64,000 nt of DNA from positions 1,612,001-1,676,000 of the forward strand of contig NZ_CP065915.1 of the NCBI RefSeq assembly GCF_016134045.1, in the 5' to 3' direction. Below are positions 1 through 8,760 of the stretch, one piece after another. Made by a program: the position numbers and the translations under genes. The notes under the pieces are model-generated. The model was not told the origin of the DNA, ran no database searches, and was given only the letters and a program-made list of their open reading frames with translations. The number at the start of each line of letters is the position of its first letter. The stretch's first letter is position 1. The stretch comes from Pelagovum pacificum (lineage in GTDB: Bacteria; Pseudomonadota; Alphaproteobacteria; Rhodobacterales; Rhodobacteraceae).

Positions 1-796
<796 letters not shown>

Positions 797-800
797 CGAA

Positions 801-827
801 AGGCGGGGCCCGATGGCCCCGCCTTTT
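801..827 (+). terminator. Rho-independent terminator after uvrA
   Basis: An uninterrupted GC-rich hairpin (AGGCGGGGCC, loop CGAT, GGCCCCGCCT) is followed by a run of T. It lies 5 bases after the uvrA stop and between two convergent genes, so it may also stop transcripts from the opposite strand. Confidence 0.9.
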
Positions 828-844
828 TCACTTCGGTTTCTGAC

Positions 845-1717
845 TTACAGCACCGCGCCCGCGATCCGGATCAGTTGAAGCAGATCATAGGCTTCAGACG
901 ACATCTGCATCAGCTGACCGTCTACGACTGAGTAGCGCTGCCCGTCCTCCGTCGGCAGACCGTAGATCCGCGCAAGTTCGGCGGAGGTCAGCGAAGCGGT
1001 CGGCGCGATGCCGAGCGACTCGGCCAGTTGCTGACGCTCCGCCAGCGTCCGGATGCGTTGGAACCGCTCGTAGTTGCGATCCTCCAGTTGCACGACCTGA
1101 CCGTCGATGAGGGCGTAGCGGAAGCCGTCTTCCGGGTCTTCCAGACCGAACAGCTCCTGGATGTCGGCGCTTGTCAGGTAGCTGGCGTCCGGTTCTTCGG
1201 CGACGACGTCCTCGAGGATCGTGTCGTTGTCATCGAGCAGGACGGCGATCTGCTCATCCGTGTATCCGGTCCAGTCCTGGAACGTTACACCCTGCTTGGC
1301 CTGTCCCGGCGGCACGCACGGCGGGTCGCGGAAGGCGAGGCCAGGCGGGCAATCGAACGTGTTGCGGAAACCATCGTTCGTGAAGATCGACACGTCGTCG
1401 CCCATGACGACCGCGATGCCGTCTGCGCCACGATTGCCGTTGCCATTGCCCCGGCCGTTGTTTCCACCGTTCCCGTTCCCGTTCCCGTTCCCGTTCCCGT
1501 TATTCCCGGCATTCTCGGCGGCGGCGCCGCGGTTTCCATTCCCGTTGCCGTTGTTCCCTCGGTTCCCGTTGCCGTTGCCGCCCCCGTTGTTGTGGGCCGC
1601 GTTGCCGTTCCCGTTTCCACGGCCGTTTCCGTTGCCGTTACCGTTTCCGTTGCCCTGTGCGAACCCGGTGGTCGCGGCTAGGGACAAGGCGGCTGTCATC
1701 AGCACAATGCGCTTCAT
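845..1717 (-). CDS. Exported Gly-Asn repeat protein with duplicated C-terminal module
   Basis: Function is unknown. The start was placed at the ATG that begins MKRIVLMTAALSLAATTGFAQ, a clear Sec signal peptide, because a GAAGGAG ribosome site precedes it; the frame is open further upstream without one. After the signal come roughly 100 residues dominated by Gly-Asn dipeptides with occasional Arg and Ala. A CPPGLA...CVPPGQAKQG segment follows, resembling the Cys/Pro motif of RcnB-like periplasmic proteins. The C-terminus has two similar copies of a module of about 50 residues: LTSADIQELFGL...YALIDGQVVQLE and LTSAELARIYGL...YSVVDGQLMQMS. A periplasmic or surface location is inferred. The gene converges on uvrA and diverges from the GIN-domain gene. 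Confidence 0.75.
   Translation of the reverse strand: MKRIVLMTAALSLAATTGFAQGNGNGNGNGNGRGNGNGNAAHNNGGGNGNGNRGNNGNGNGNRGAAAENAGNNGNGNGNGNGNGGNNGRGNGNGNRGADGIAVVMGDDVSIFTNDGFRNTFDCPPGLAFRDPPCVPPGQAKQGVTFQDWTGYTDEQIAVLLDDNDTILEDVVAEEPDASYLTSADIQELFGLEDPEDGFRYALIDGQVVQLEDRNYERFQRIRTLAERQQLAESLGIAPTASLTSAELARIYGLPTEDGQRYSVVDGQLMQMSSEAYDLLQLIRIAGAVL
1467..1501. repeat. Tandem hexanucleotide repeat (CCGTTC, nearly 6 units)
   Basis: Nearly six perfect head-to-tail copies of CCGTTC lie inside the Gly-Asn repeat gene and encode Asn-Gly dipeptides on the minus strand. Degenerate copies of the same unit continue on both sides (about 1430-1660). Because the unit is 6 bp, gain or loss of copies keeps the frame and changes only the length of the repeat region. 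Confidence 0.85.
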
Positions 1718-1883
1718 CGAAATGCTCCTTCGTAGCTTCGACAGCCTCAACGCGCCGCCCACCTGATCAGACCCACAAGGAGCCGACGGTGAGCAGCGAA
1801 CCGCCAACGCCGACAAATTTCGATCACGAACTTGAAAGTAAAGCGTGTTAACATTTTATCTCTGCAAACACGGGGAGTGACAG

Positions 1884-2630
1884 ATGTTCCACAACGCGAC
1901 GATGCCGTCAGGCGGGGCCGGCTGCGCGCCGGAAACCTGGGTCTACGATGAAGAGGACTTCACGCGGGTCGACATCGACTGCGGCCTCGTGGTCCGTCTT
2001 GTGCCCGGTCCCTTCAATATCACGGCCGAAGGTGCGGGGCGGCGGCTCCGGGACCTTCAGATCGTGCGGCAGGACGACACGCTTGTCGTGCGGCGCACGT
2101 TTCGTGGCATCGCCGGCTCTGTCGGTGCGAAACTGACAGGCAATCCGGTGGTGAGGGTCACGATCGCGATGCCGGTGCTCGAGGCGGTGGAAGCGCGGCG
2201 GGGGTGCTCGGTCTCTTCCGCCGTACCCGCCGCCTGGACGCTCGCGGCACATGCCGGGGCCGGGTCCCGGCTCGACCTCGGGCGCGTCCGGACTGAACGG
2301 GTGGACCTCACCGCGACGGCCGGCGGGCGGATTACCGGGGAGGTCCGCGCCGACCGCGTGCTGACCCGCTCCGATTTGGCCGGCACGGTCGACGTTTCCG
2401 GTCTCGCGACGCAGTTGCAGATCGAGGCGAGCCTCGGTGGCGTGGTGAAGGCGGACGAACTCGACGTCTCTCGCGTTGAGCTTCGCGCCAGCAGCGGCGC
2501 CGCGCTGTCCGTCACAGCCCGCGACAGGATCAGCGGTCAGGCGACTTCCGGAGCCCGCATCATCGCGTCCGGTCCGGCGCATCCGGAGGTGAGGCTCGCT
2601 TCGGGCGCGCGGATCGTCCCGCGAACCTGA
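1884..2630 (+). CDS. GIN-domain (DUF2807) protein
   Basis: The predicted product has 248 residues and consists almost wholly of short repeating beta strands (DLTATAGGRITGEVRADRV, a later segment KADELDVSRVELRASSGAAL). This is the pattern of the DUF2807 'putative auto-transporter adhesin head GIN' family, which folds as a beta-helix. No convincing signal peptide is visible at the chosen ATG, which is preceded by GGGGAG at good spacing. The biochemical role is not known for the family. The gene is divergent from the Gly-Asn repeat protein and convergent with the YbdK-type ligase, so it is probably monocistronic. Confidence 0.7.
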   Translation: MFHNATMPSGGAGCAPETWVYDEEDFTRVDIDCGLVVRLVPGPFNITAEGAGRRLRDLQIVRQDDTLVVRRTFRGIAGSVGAKLTGNPVVRVTIAMPVLEAVEARRGCSVSSAVPAAWTLAAHAGAGSRLDLGRVRTERVDLTATAGGRITGEVRADRVLTRSDLAGTVDVSGLATQLQIEASLGGVVKADELDVSRVELRASSGAALSVTARDRISGQATSGARIIASGPAHPEVRLASGARIVPRT

Positions 2631-2647
2631 CTCCGGTGCGCCGCACG

Positions 2648-3775
2648 TCAGAGGTCCGCGTGATATTCTTCGATCAGGTGCCGCACGACGGCGCGCATGC
2701 GGCCATCCCGATCCTCTCCTGCGGCTTCGGCGTCCTTGTAGACCGCCCGCTGCCGATCCGCGCTGGTGCCGCCCCGGATGATGTCACGCGTCGCCTCGAC
2801 CTCCGCCACGCAGCCGAGCGCCTCGGCATCCTCGGCAACGAGCTCGATCAGTTCTTCCAGCAGGGCGGGCACCGGCACGATCTCGTGCCGCCCGAAGTCG
2901 ATCAGCCCCCCGCCGATCCCGTAGCGCTGCGCACGCCAGCGGTTCTCTGAGACGAGGAAGTTCTCGTATCGCCGCCACCGCTGGTTCAGCCGCCTGAGCC
3001 GCCAGAGCATCCGCGCAAGGCATTGTGTCAGCGCGGCGAGCGAGATGGCGTGCGACAGGCGGGGCGAGACATCGCAGATCCGCGATTCCAGCGTCGGAAA
3101 CCGCGAGGACGGGCGCAGGTCCCACCAGATCTTGCTGGCATCCTCGATCACCCCGATGTCGATCAGCGCCCCGACGGAGCGCTCATATTCCTCCCAGCTG
3201 TCGATGCGGGGCGGCAGGCCGGTGCGCGGCAAGTTGTCGAACACGCTGATCCGGTAGGAGGCGAGGCCGGTGTCCTCTCCCTGCCAGAACGGCGATGAGG
3301 CCGACAGCGCCAGCAGGTGCGGCAGGAAATAAGCCATCTGGTTGAGCAGATCGGCCCGCAGCGCGTCGTCGTTCAGGCCCACATGGACATGCATCCCGCA
3401 GATCAGCATCCGCCGCACCACGCCGCCGAGGTCGTCACGCAACTGGTTGTAGCGCGCCTTGTCGGTGTGGTGCTGCTGCTTCCAGTCGGCGAGCGGATGG
3501 CAAGAGGCCGCGATCGGCGCCAGCCCGACCTTCGCGGCCTCGTCCGATACCACGCGCCGCAACCGCCGCAAATCATCCCGCGCCTCGGGGATCGTTGCGC
3601 AGACGCCGGTGCCGATCTCGATTTGGCATTGCAGGTACTCCGGGCTCACCTGATCGCCGAGCTGAGCCTGACAGGCTTCCAGCAATCCCTCGGGAGCCTC
3701 GCGCAGGGCGAGCGTTTCCTTGTCGACGAGGAGGTATTCCTCCTCGATGCCGAGAGTGAAATCGGGTTCGGCCAC
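2648..3775 (-). CDS. Carboxylate-amine ligase, YbdK / GCS2 family
   Basis: This 375-residue protein of the glutamate-cysteine ligase family 2 (GCS2, YbdK type) is expected to form an amide bond between a carboxylate and an amine using ATP in the cytoplasm. The N-terminal motif [13 protein letters not shown] holds the metal-binding acidic residues of the family. The internal CGMHVHVG and the later [13 protein letters not shown] also fit. Family members have weak glutamate-cysteine ligase activity in vitro, but the true substrate is not established, so no gene symbol is given. Length is normal for the family. Confidence 0.85.
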   Translation of the reverse strand: MAEPDFTLGIEEEYLLVDKETLALREAPEGLLEACQAQLGDQVSPEYLQCQIEIGTGVCATIPEARDDLRRLRRVVSDEAAKVGLAPIAASCHPLADWKQQHHTDKARYNQLRDDLGGVVRRMLICGMHVHVGLNDDALRADLLNQMAYFLPHLLALSASSPFWQGEDTGLASYRISVFDNLPRTGLPPRIDSWEEYERSVGALIDIGVIEDASKIWWDLRPSSRFPTLESRICDVSPRLSHAISLAALTQCLARMLWRLRRLNQRWRRYENFLVSENRWRAQRYGIGGGLIDFGRHEIVPVPALLEELIELVAEDAEALGCVAEVEATRDIIRGGTSADRQRAVYKDAEAAGEDRDGRMRAVVRHLIEEYHADL

Positions 3776-3854
3776 GGCATCCTCCTGCTTGATGGGGAAC
3801 CATAGGCACGAATGACGGGGCGAGGGAACCTCGCCAGTCAGCGGCGTAGCGGGA

Positions 3855-4280
3855 TCAGCGGTTGCCCGGCTGCATCAGCAGGTCCGCCATCGACCGCTCG
3901 CGCTCACCGATCATCTCGAGTGCCTGCTCCTCGGTCTGGGCGACGCGGATTACCACGCCCTCAAGCCCGTCCCACGACCGGCGCACGAGCCGGGCCATGT
4001 CGAACGAGATGTCGGTCGGGGCATAGTAGACAAGCAGGGTCTGTATGCCCTGCTGGGCGAAATCGTCGAGCTTGCGGGCCTGCAGCTTCAGCAGTTCCGG
4101 ATAGTTGTTCTCGAAGCTCGTGACACGGGACAGATCCACAAGCTGACGCTGCCCCGGCGCGAAGTCGGGATGCGCCGCGTAGCGGCCGAACGCCTCGAGC
4201 GTCTCGCCAAAATTGACGTGGTCTCCGTACCTCACATAGACTAGGCCGCGGTCGGCAAGAATCTGAAAAGAAATCGCCAT
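3855..4280 (-). CDS. Conserved hypothetical protein, SpoIIAA/STAS-like fold suspected
   Basis: This cytoplasmic protein of 141 residues starts [20 protein letters not shown] and continues with a TLEAF...[15 protein letters not shown] pattern. A beta strand, an early helix and a 'hxDLSxV' strand resemble STAS or SpoIIAA-like proteins of alphaproteobacteria. There is no signal peptide or membrane segment. It lies downstream of mmsA on the same strand, but a terminator separates them, so it is probably transcribed alone. Function is not known; the fold suggestion is a pattern impression only. Confidence 0.6.
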   Translation of the reverse strand: MAISFQILADRGLVYVRYGDHVNFGETLEAFGRYAAHPDFAPGQRQLVDLSRVTSFENNYPELLKLQARKLDDFAQQGIQTLLVYYAPTDISFDMARLVRRSWDGLEGVVIRVAQTEEQALEMIGERERSMADLLMQPGNR

Positions 4281-4422
4281 CTGTCTGTCTTAGACGCCTT
4301 TTACCTCTACGGCAACTTTGCACATTCCGTTCGGTCAAGCACGCCACATCCGGGTGGTGGCGCACACCCGGACCCTCGTCCGGGACGGGCCGCAGAACGC
4401 CAGATGAACCAGCAAGGAAAAG

Positions 4423-4446
4423 GGGCGGCGGATTGCTCCGCCGCCC
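4423..4446 (-). terminator. Terminator of mmsA
   Basis: On the minus strand, GGGCGGCGGAG, a short loop and CCGCCGCCCC form a strong hairpin followed by TTTTCC. It starts 27 bases after the mmsA stop. Confidence 0.85.
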
Positions 4447-4472
4447 GCTGAAAGCGTCGCCCGGACAGTCGA

Positions 4473-5972
4473 TCAGTCCATCGCCTTGAAGTTGAACTCG
4501 CCACCTTCCTTGATGCCCGAGAACCACCGTGCGGTGACGGTCTTGGTCTGGGTGTAGAAGCGGAAAGCGTCGGGGCCGTACTGGTTGAGGTCGCCGAAGG
4601 AGGATTTCTTCCAGCCGCCGAACGTATGGTAGGACAGCGGCACCGGGATCGGGAAGTTGATCCCGACCATCCCGACGTTCACCCGGCTGGCGAAGTCGCG
4701 CGCGGTGTCGCCGTCCGCCGTGTAGATCGCCGTGCCGTTGCCGTACTCGTTGTCCATGACGAGGCCGAGCGCCTCCTCGTAGGATCCGGCACGAACCTGG
4801 CTGAGGACGGGCCCGAAGATCTCTTCCTTGTAGATGTCCATCTCTGGGGTGACGTTGTCGAACAGGGTCGGGCCAATGAAGTAGCCGTTCTCGTAGCCCT
4901 GCAGCCGGAAGTCGCGCCCGTCGGTGACGAGGGTGGCGCCCTGCTCGACGCCGCTGTCGATCAGGCCCCTGACGCGATCCATCGCCGCCTTGGTGATGAG
5001 CGGGCCGTAATCGACGTCCTCACCGGCGGTGTAGGGGCCGATCTTCAGCTTCTCGATGCGCGGGACGAGGCGTTCGACCAGCGCATCGGCGGCCTCCTGA
5101 CCGACCGGAACGGCGACCGAAATCGCCATGCAGCGCTCGCCCGCCGCGCCGAACCCGGCACCGACGAGCGCGTCCGCCGCCTTGTCCATGTCGGCGTCGG
5201 GCATGACGATCATGTGGTTCTTCGCGCCACCGAAGCACTGCGCACGCTTCCCGTTGGTCGCTGCGCGACCATAGATGTACTGCGCGATCGGGGTGGAGCC
5301 GACGAAGCCGACCGCTGCGACCGTCTCGTTGTCGAGGATCGCGTCGACCACTTCCTTGTCCCCGTTGACGACCTGCAGCACGCCATCGGGCAGGCCGGCC
5401 TCCTTCAGCAGTTCCGCCAGCAGCAGCGAGGTCGAGGGCGTGCGCTCCGATGGCTTGAGGATCATCGCGTTGCCGGACGCGAGTGCGGGCGCCATCTTCC
5501 ACAGCGGGATCATCGCAGGGAAGTTGAACGGCGTGATCCCGGCGACGACGCCGAGCGGCTGGCGCATCGAATAAAGGTCGATACCCGGCCCGCCGCTGTC
5601 GGTGAACTCACCCTTCAGCATGTGCGGGGCGCCCATGCAGACCTCGACCACTTCGAGCCCGCGCTGCACGTCGCCACGCGCATCCGGCAGGGTCTTGCCG
5701 TGCTCTCGGGAAACGGCTTCCGCCAGCTTGTCCATGTTCTCGTTGATGAGCTGGCCGAACTTCATCATCACCCGCGCGCGCCGCTGCGGGTTGGTAGAGC
5801 CCCAGCCCTTCTGCGCCTCGGCGGCACGGGCGACGGCATCGTCGAGCTCGGCAGCGGAGGCGAGCGGCAGGCGGGCCTGCACCTCGCCGGTGGCGGGGTT
5901 CATGACGTCGGCAAAGCGGCCCGACTTACCGGTTACGCGCTGGCCGTCGATGTAGTGGCAAAGGTCTTCCAT
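4473..5972 (-). CDS. mmsA: Methylmalonate-semialdehyde dehydrogenase (CoA-acylating)
   Basis: This aldehyde dehydrogenase-superfamily enzyme converts methylmalonate semialdehyde (valine catabolism) or malonate semialdehyde (inositol, beta-alanine) to propionyl-CoA or acetyl-CoA with NAD and CoA. From the chosen start (MEDLCHYIDGQRV) it has 499 residues, the usual length. The start is supported by AGGAGG on the minus strand; an upstream in-frame ATG would add 24 atypical residues. Visible motifs are PFNFPAMIPLW (about 148-158), the NAD motif GFVGST (222-227) and the nucleophile in GERCMA (Cys281). A LysR gene diverges from it across an 89-bp region with two direct repeats, so LysR control is likely. 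Confidence 0.93.
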   Translation of the reverse strand: MEDLCHYIDGQRVTGKSGRFADVMNPATGEVQARLPLASAAELDDAVARAAEAQKGWGSTNPQRRARVMMKFGQLINENMDKLAEAVSREHGKTLPDARGDVQRGLEVVEVCMGAPHMLKGEFTDSGGPGIDLYSMRQPLGVVAGITPFNFPAMIPLWKMAPALASGNAMILKPSERTPSTSLLLAELLKEAGLPDGVLQVVNGDKEVVDAILDNETVAAVGFVGSTPIAQYIYGRAATNGKRAQCFGGAKNHMIVMPDADMDKAADALVGAGFGAAGERCMAISVAVPVGQEAADALVERLVPRIEKLKIGPYTAGEDVDYGPLITKAAMDRVRGLIDSGVEQGATLVTDGRDFRLQGYENGYFIGPTLFDNVTPEMDIYKEEIFGPVLSQVRAGSYEEALGLVMDNEYGNGTAIYTADGDTARDFASRVNVGMVGINFPIPVPLSYHTFGGWKKSSFGDLNQYGPDAFRFYTQTKTVTARWFSGIKEGGEFNFKAMD

Positions 5973-6003
5973 GGCGTCCTCCTTCTTTGGCCCCCGGATA
6001 CTC

Positions 6004-6060
6004 TTGCGAAAATGCCGGATAAAGAGAGAATGAGCCAAAGTCATTTTGCGGAAATGCCGG
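6004..6060. promoter_or_regulatory. Pair of direct repeats in the mmsA-lysR divergent region (candidate operators)
   Basis: TTGCGAAAATGCCGG at 6004-6018 recurs as TTGCGGAAATGCCGG at 6046-6060, one mismatch in 15, with a 42-bp period (about four helical turns). The second copy ends one base before the LysR ATG and the first lies just upstream of mmsA. The placement suits binding of the LysR regulator to both sites, with autorepression and control of mmsA. Binding itself is inference. Confidence 0.6.
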
Positions 6061-6061
6061 T

Positions 6062-6931
6062 ATGAACTGGGACGATATGCGCGTCTTCCTCGCCGTGGCG
6101 CGGGGGGAGAGCCTCACCGCCGCAGGCAAGGTTCTGAAAATGGACCCCGGCACCGTGGGGCGCCGCGTCGCGCGGCTGGAGGAGGGGCTCGGCCAGCCGC
6201 TCTTCACCAAGAGCCAGCAGGGCTATGCCCTCACCGACTTCGGCACGCGAATGCGCGATCATGCGGGCGCGGCAGAGACGGCGCTCCTCGCGGCGATGGA
6301 GGAAGGGCAGGAGGAGACGGGCCTCACCGGGCAGCTCCGGATCGGGGCGCCGGACGGCTGCGCCAATTTCCTGCTGCCGGGGGTGCTGGCTCGGATCGCC
6401 GACGCCAATCCCGGGCTCGATGTGCAGGTGCTGTCGCTGCCCCGCGTCGCCAACCTCTCCCGGCGGGAGGCGGACCTTGCCATTACCGTCAGCCCGCCGG
6501 AAACCGGGCGGCTGACGGTTCAGAAGATCACCGACTATCACCTGCACCTCGCCCTCCACCGTGACATCGCGGGCGATGGAGAGGGGCTGCCGGTGGTCGG
6601 CTACATCCCCGACATGATCTTCGACCGGGAGCTCGACTACCTCGGTGAGCTCGGCGTCGAGCGTGTGCAGCGGGCGTCGAACTCCGTCTCCGTGCAGGTC
6701 CAGATGCTTCGCCAAGGCGGTGCGGTCGGCATCGTCCACGACTTCGCGCTGCCCTTCGCGCCGGAGCTGCGCCGGATCCGCACCGACGACGTGTCGCTCA
6801 CCCGCAGTTTCTACCTTGTCCGGCACGCGGCGGACCGCCGGTCGGACCGGCTCAACCGGTTGGCCGCCGACCTGATCGAGGGGCTTCGGTCCGAAGTCGC
6901 CCGGCTGGAGCTGTTGGCGCAGAGCGCTTGA
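6062..6931 (+). CDS. LysR-family transcriptional regulator, divergent from mmsA
   Basis: This LysR-type DNA-binding regulator of 289 residues has the winged helix-turn-helix at about residues 3-60 (MRVFLAVARGESLTAAGKVLKMDPGTVGRRVARLEEGLGQPLF). A LysR substrate-binding domain of the usual length follows. The helix pattern resembles the alphaproteobacterial subgroup that starts MNWDD(M/L)R. It is transcribed away from mmsA, which is the most probable target together with its own promoter. No clear Shine-Dalgarno lies before the ATG, and the upstream direct repeat occupies that position, so repression could also block translation initiation. Confidence 0.9.
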   Translation: MNWDDMRVFLAVARGESLTAAGKVLKMDPGTVGRRVARLEEGLGQPLFTKSQQGYALTDFGTRMRDHAGAAETALLAAMEEGQEETGLTGQLRIGAPDGCANFLLPGVLARIADANPGLDVQVLSLPRVANLSRREADLAITVSPPETGRLTVQKITDYHLHLALHRDIAGDGEGLPVVGYIPDMIFDRELDYLGELGVERVQRASNSVSVQVQMLRQGGAVGIVHDFALPFAPELRRIRTDDVSLTRSFYLVRHAADRRSDRLNRLAADLIEGLRSEVARLELLAQSA

Positions 6932-6988
6932 CAGAACGACTGCGCCGCGCCGACGCTGGACGCACAAGGTGCAAAAGAGGAGGTTTGC

Positions 6989-7423
6989 ATGCTCGTCAAT
7001 CAGATCCTGCGGTCCAAGCCCTCTGAGGGGGTGCTGACCATGACGCCCGAGCGGAGCGTCTCCGAAGCCGCCGCCTTCCTGTCCGAAAAGCGCGTCGGCG
7101 CCGTCATCATCTCCAAGGACGGCGAGACTGCTGAAGGTATCCTGTCGGAACGCGATATCGTCCGTGAACTCGGCAAGCGCGGGGCGACCTGCCTCTCGGA
7201 CACCGTGACGACAATGATGACGAAGAAGCTCGTCACCTGCACCGGCACCGACGAAGCCGTGAGTGTGCTCGCCAAGATGACCGAAGGGCGCTTTCGCCAC
7301 ATGCCGGTCATGGACGGCAAGACGATGGTCGGGCTGATCTCCATCGGGGACGTGGTGAAGGCCCGCCTGTCGGAGCTGGCGATGGAAAAGGACGCCCTCG
7401 AAGGCATGATCATGGGCCACTAA
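6989..7423 (+). CDS. CBS-domain protein
   Basis: This 144-residue protein is made of two CBS motifs (about 10-65 and 75-130). The second contains the typical FRHMPVMDGKTMVGLISIGDVVKARLSEL. Stand-alone CBS pairs bind adenine nucleotides and act as energy sensors or regulators of partner proteins; the partner here is unknown. A strong AGGAGG precedes the ATG. It lies between the LysR gene and coaD on the same strand, but intergenic gaps of 57 and 81 bp do not require co-transcription. Confidence 0.88.
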   Translation: MLVNQILRSKPSEGVLTMTPERSVSEAAAFLSEKRVGAVIISKDGETAEGILSERDIVRELGKRGATCLSDTVTTMMTKKLVTCTGTDEAVSVLAKMTEGRFRHMPVMDGKTMVGLISIGDVVKARLSELAMEKDALEGMIMGH

Positions 7424-7504
7424 GCCCGCGGATCGGGCACAAGGACTTGCGCATCCGGTCGCAATAATGTTGCGTGACGCCGAGTTGTCACGCGGGAGCG
7501 GCCC

Positions 7505-8008
7505 ATGCGCATCGGACTATACCCCGGCACCTTCGATCCGGTGACCCTTGGACACCTCGACATCATCCGCCGCGCCTGTGCGCTGGTGGATCGTCTCGTG
7601 ATCGGTGTCGCGATCAACCGCGACAAGGGTCCGCTCTTCACGCTGGAGGAACGAGTCTCGATGATCGAGGCGGAAGTCCATGCCCTGCCGGAAGCCCACG
7701 CGACCGAGATCGTCGTTCACCCGTTCGAGAACCTCCTCATCGACTGTGCCCACGATGTCGGTGCGGGCCTGATCATTCGGGGCCTGCGTGCTGTGGCCGA
7801 CTTCGAATACGAATACCAGATGGTCGGCATGAACCGGCAGCTCGACGATTCCGTCGAGACGGTGTTCCTGATGGCCGAGGCGCAGCATCAGGCGATCGCC
7901 TCCAAGCTGGTGAAGGAGATCGCCCGCCTCGACGGCGACGTCTCCAAGTTCGTCACACCCTCCGTCGCCACCGCGCTTGGCGGAAAATTCGGGACCGACG
8001 CCGGATGA
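7505..8008 (+). CDS. coaD: Phosphopantetheine adenylyltransferase
   Basis: CoaD transfers AMP from ATP to 4'-phosphopantetheine, the fourth step of coenzyme A synthesis, in the cytoplasm. The 167-residue sequence is of normal length. It carries the nucleotidyltransferase motif GTFDPVTLGH (about 8-17), the RGLRAVADFEYEYQM segment and a final SKLVKEIARLDGDVSKFV. The downstream hydrolase gene starts inside its stop codon (ATGA-type overlap), so the two are translationally coupled. Confidence 0.96.
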   Translation: MRIGLYPGTFDPVTLGHLDIIRRACALVDRLVIGVAINRDKGPLFTLEERVSMIEAEVHALPEAHATEIVVHPFENLLIDCAHDVGAGLIIRGLRAVADFEYEYQMVGMNRQLDDSVETVFLMAEAQHQAIASKLVKEIARLDGDVSKFVTPSVATALGGKFGTDAG

Positions 8009-8760
8009 TGTCGCTGGTCTTCGGCTACGTCGGGGCGGGTATGCTGGCGGAGTCGCTCTATCCCTTCAGTCAAGTGCCGTTCGAAGCTCCGGGTTTCGCC
8101 CGCGTTGAGGTCCGCTCAGCGGACCAGAACCTGCCGGTCTATGTCCACGACGCCGGGCAGGGCGCGCCGGTCGTGCTCTACTTCATGGGCAACCGGGGGA
8201 CGCTGGATTCCGTGCGCGAGGATCTGGAAATGTACGCCGACGGCGGCCGCTCCGTCATCGCGATGACCTACCGCGGCGGCGGCGGAGAACCGGGAGAGCC
8301 GACCGAGGCCGGCCTGAAGGCCGACGCGCTGTTCGCATTCGATGCCATCGACTACATCCTGCCATCGCACGGCGCCGTGGTCCCGGTAGGCTATTCGCTC
8401 GGCACCGGGCTCGCACTCCACGTGGCGGCCAATCGGGAGGCCGACGGCCTGATCCTCGTCGCGCCCTATTCGCGCGTCTGCGACATCGCCTCCGAACGCG
8501 TGTCTCTGCCGGTCTGCAACGTGCCGTGGCTCGACCGTTGGCAAAGCACGCTCGACGCGCCGCGCGTCGCAGAGGACGTGCTGCTGCTGCATGGGCTGGC
8601 CGACAGCCTGATTCCGGCGTGGCACAGCACCATCCTGCTCGACAGCCTGCCGGAGACGACCGAGGTCGAGGCCATCTTCATCGAGGGCGGTGAGCATACG
8701 ACGCTGCCGGACTTCCCGGTATATGCCGCCTCGATCGACCGTTTCCTTGACGCGCGTTAG
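8005..8760 (+). CDS. Alpha/beta hydrolase, first of a tandem pair
   Basis: This serine hydrolase-fold protein has 251 residues. It has a hydrophobic N-terminus (SLVFGYVGAGMLAESLYPF) that could be an uncleaved anchor, a PVVLYFMGNRG oxyanion strand and the nucleophile elbow GYSLGTG. The acid is probable in HGLADSLIP and the base in GGEHTTLPD. It resembles ABHD12/13-like (Bem46-type) hydrolases; the substrate is unknown. The first ATG overlaps the coaD stop by four bases and is followed directly by a second ATG, which may be used instead. The next gene is a close paralogue, indicating a tandem duplication. Confidence 0.85.
   Translation: MMSLVFGYVGAGMLAESLYPFSQVPFEAPGFARVEVRSADQNLPVYVHDAGQGAPVVLYFMGNRGTLDSVREDLEMYADGGRSVIAMTYRGGGGEPGEPTEAGLKADALFAFDAIDYILPSHGAVVPVGYSLGTGLALHVAANREADGLILVAPYSRVCDIASERVSLPVCNVPWLDRWQSTLDAPRVAEDVLLLHGLADSLIPAWHSTILLDSLPETTEVEAIFIEGGEHTTLPDFPVYAASIDRFLDAR

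Noticed and set aside
1430..1660. CRISPR-like array in the GN-repeat gene
   Set aside because: Repeats are 6-bp coding units without spacers; no cas genes are present.
4626..6065. Open frame opposite mmsA (479 codons)
   Set aside because: Antisense shadow; the mmsA protein has all catalytic motifs.
7474..8004. Upstream extension of the first hydrolase through coaD
   Set aside because: Out-of-frame reading of coaD, rich in Arg and His; the ATG overlapping the coaD stop is the sensible start.
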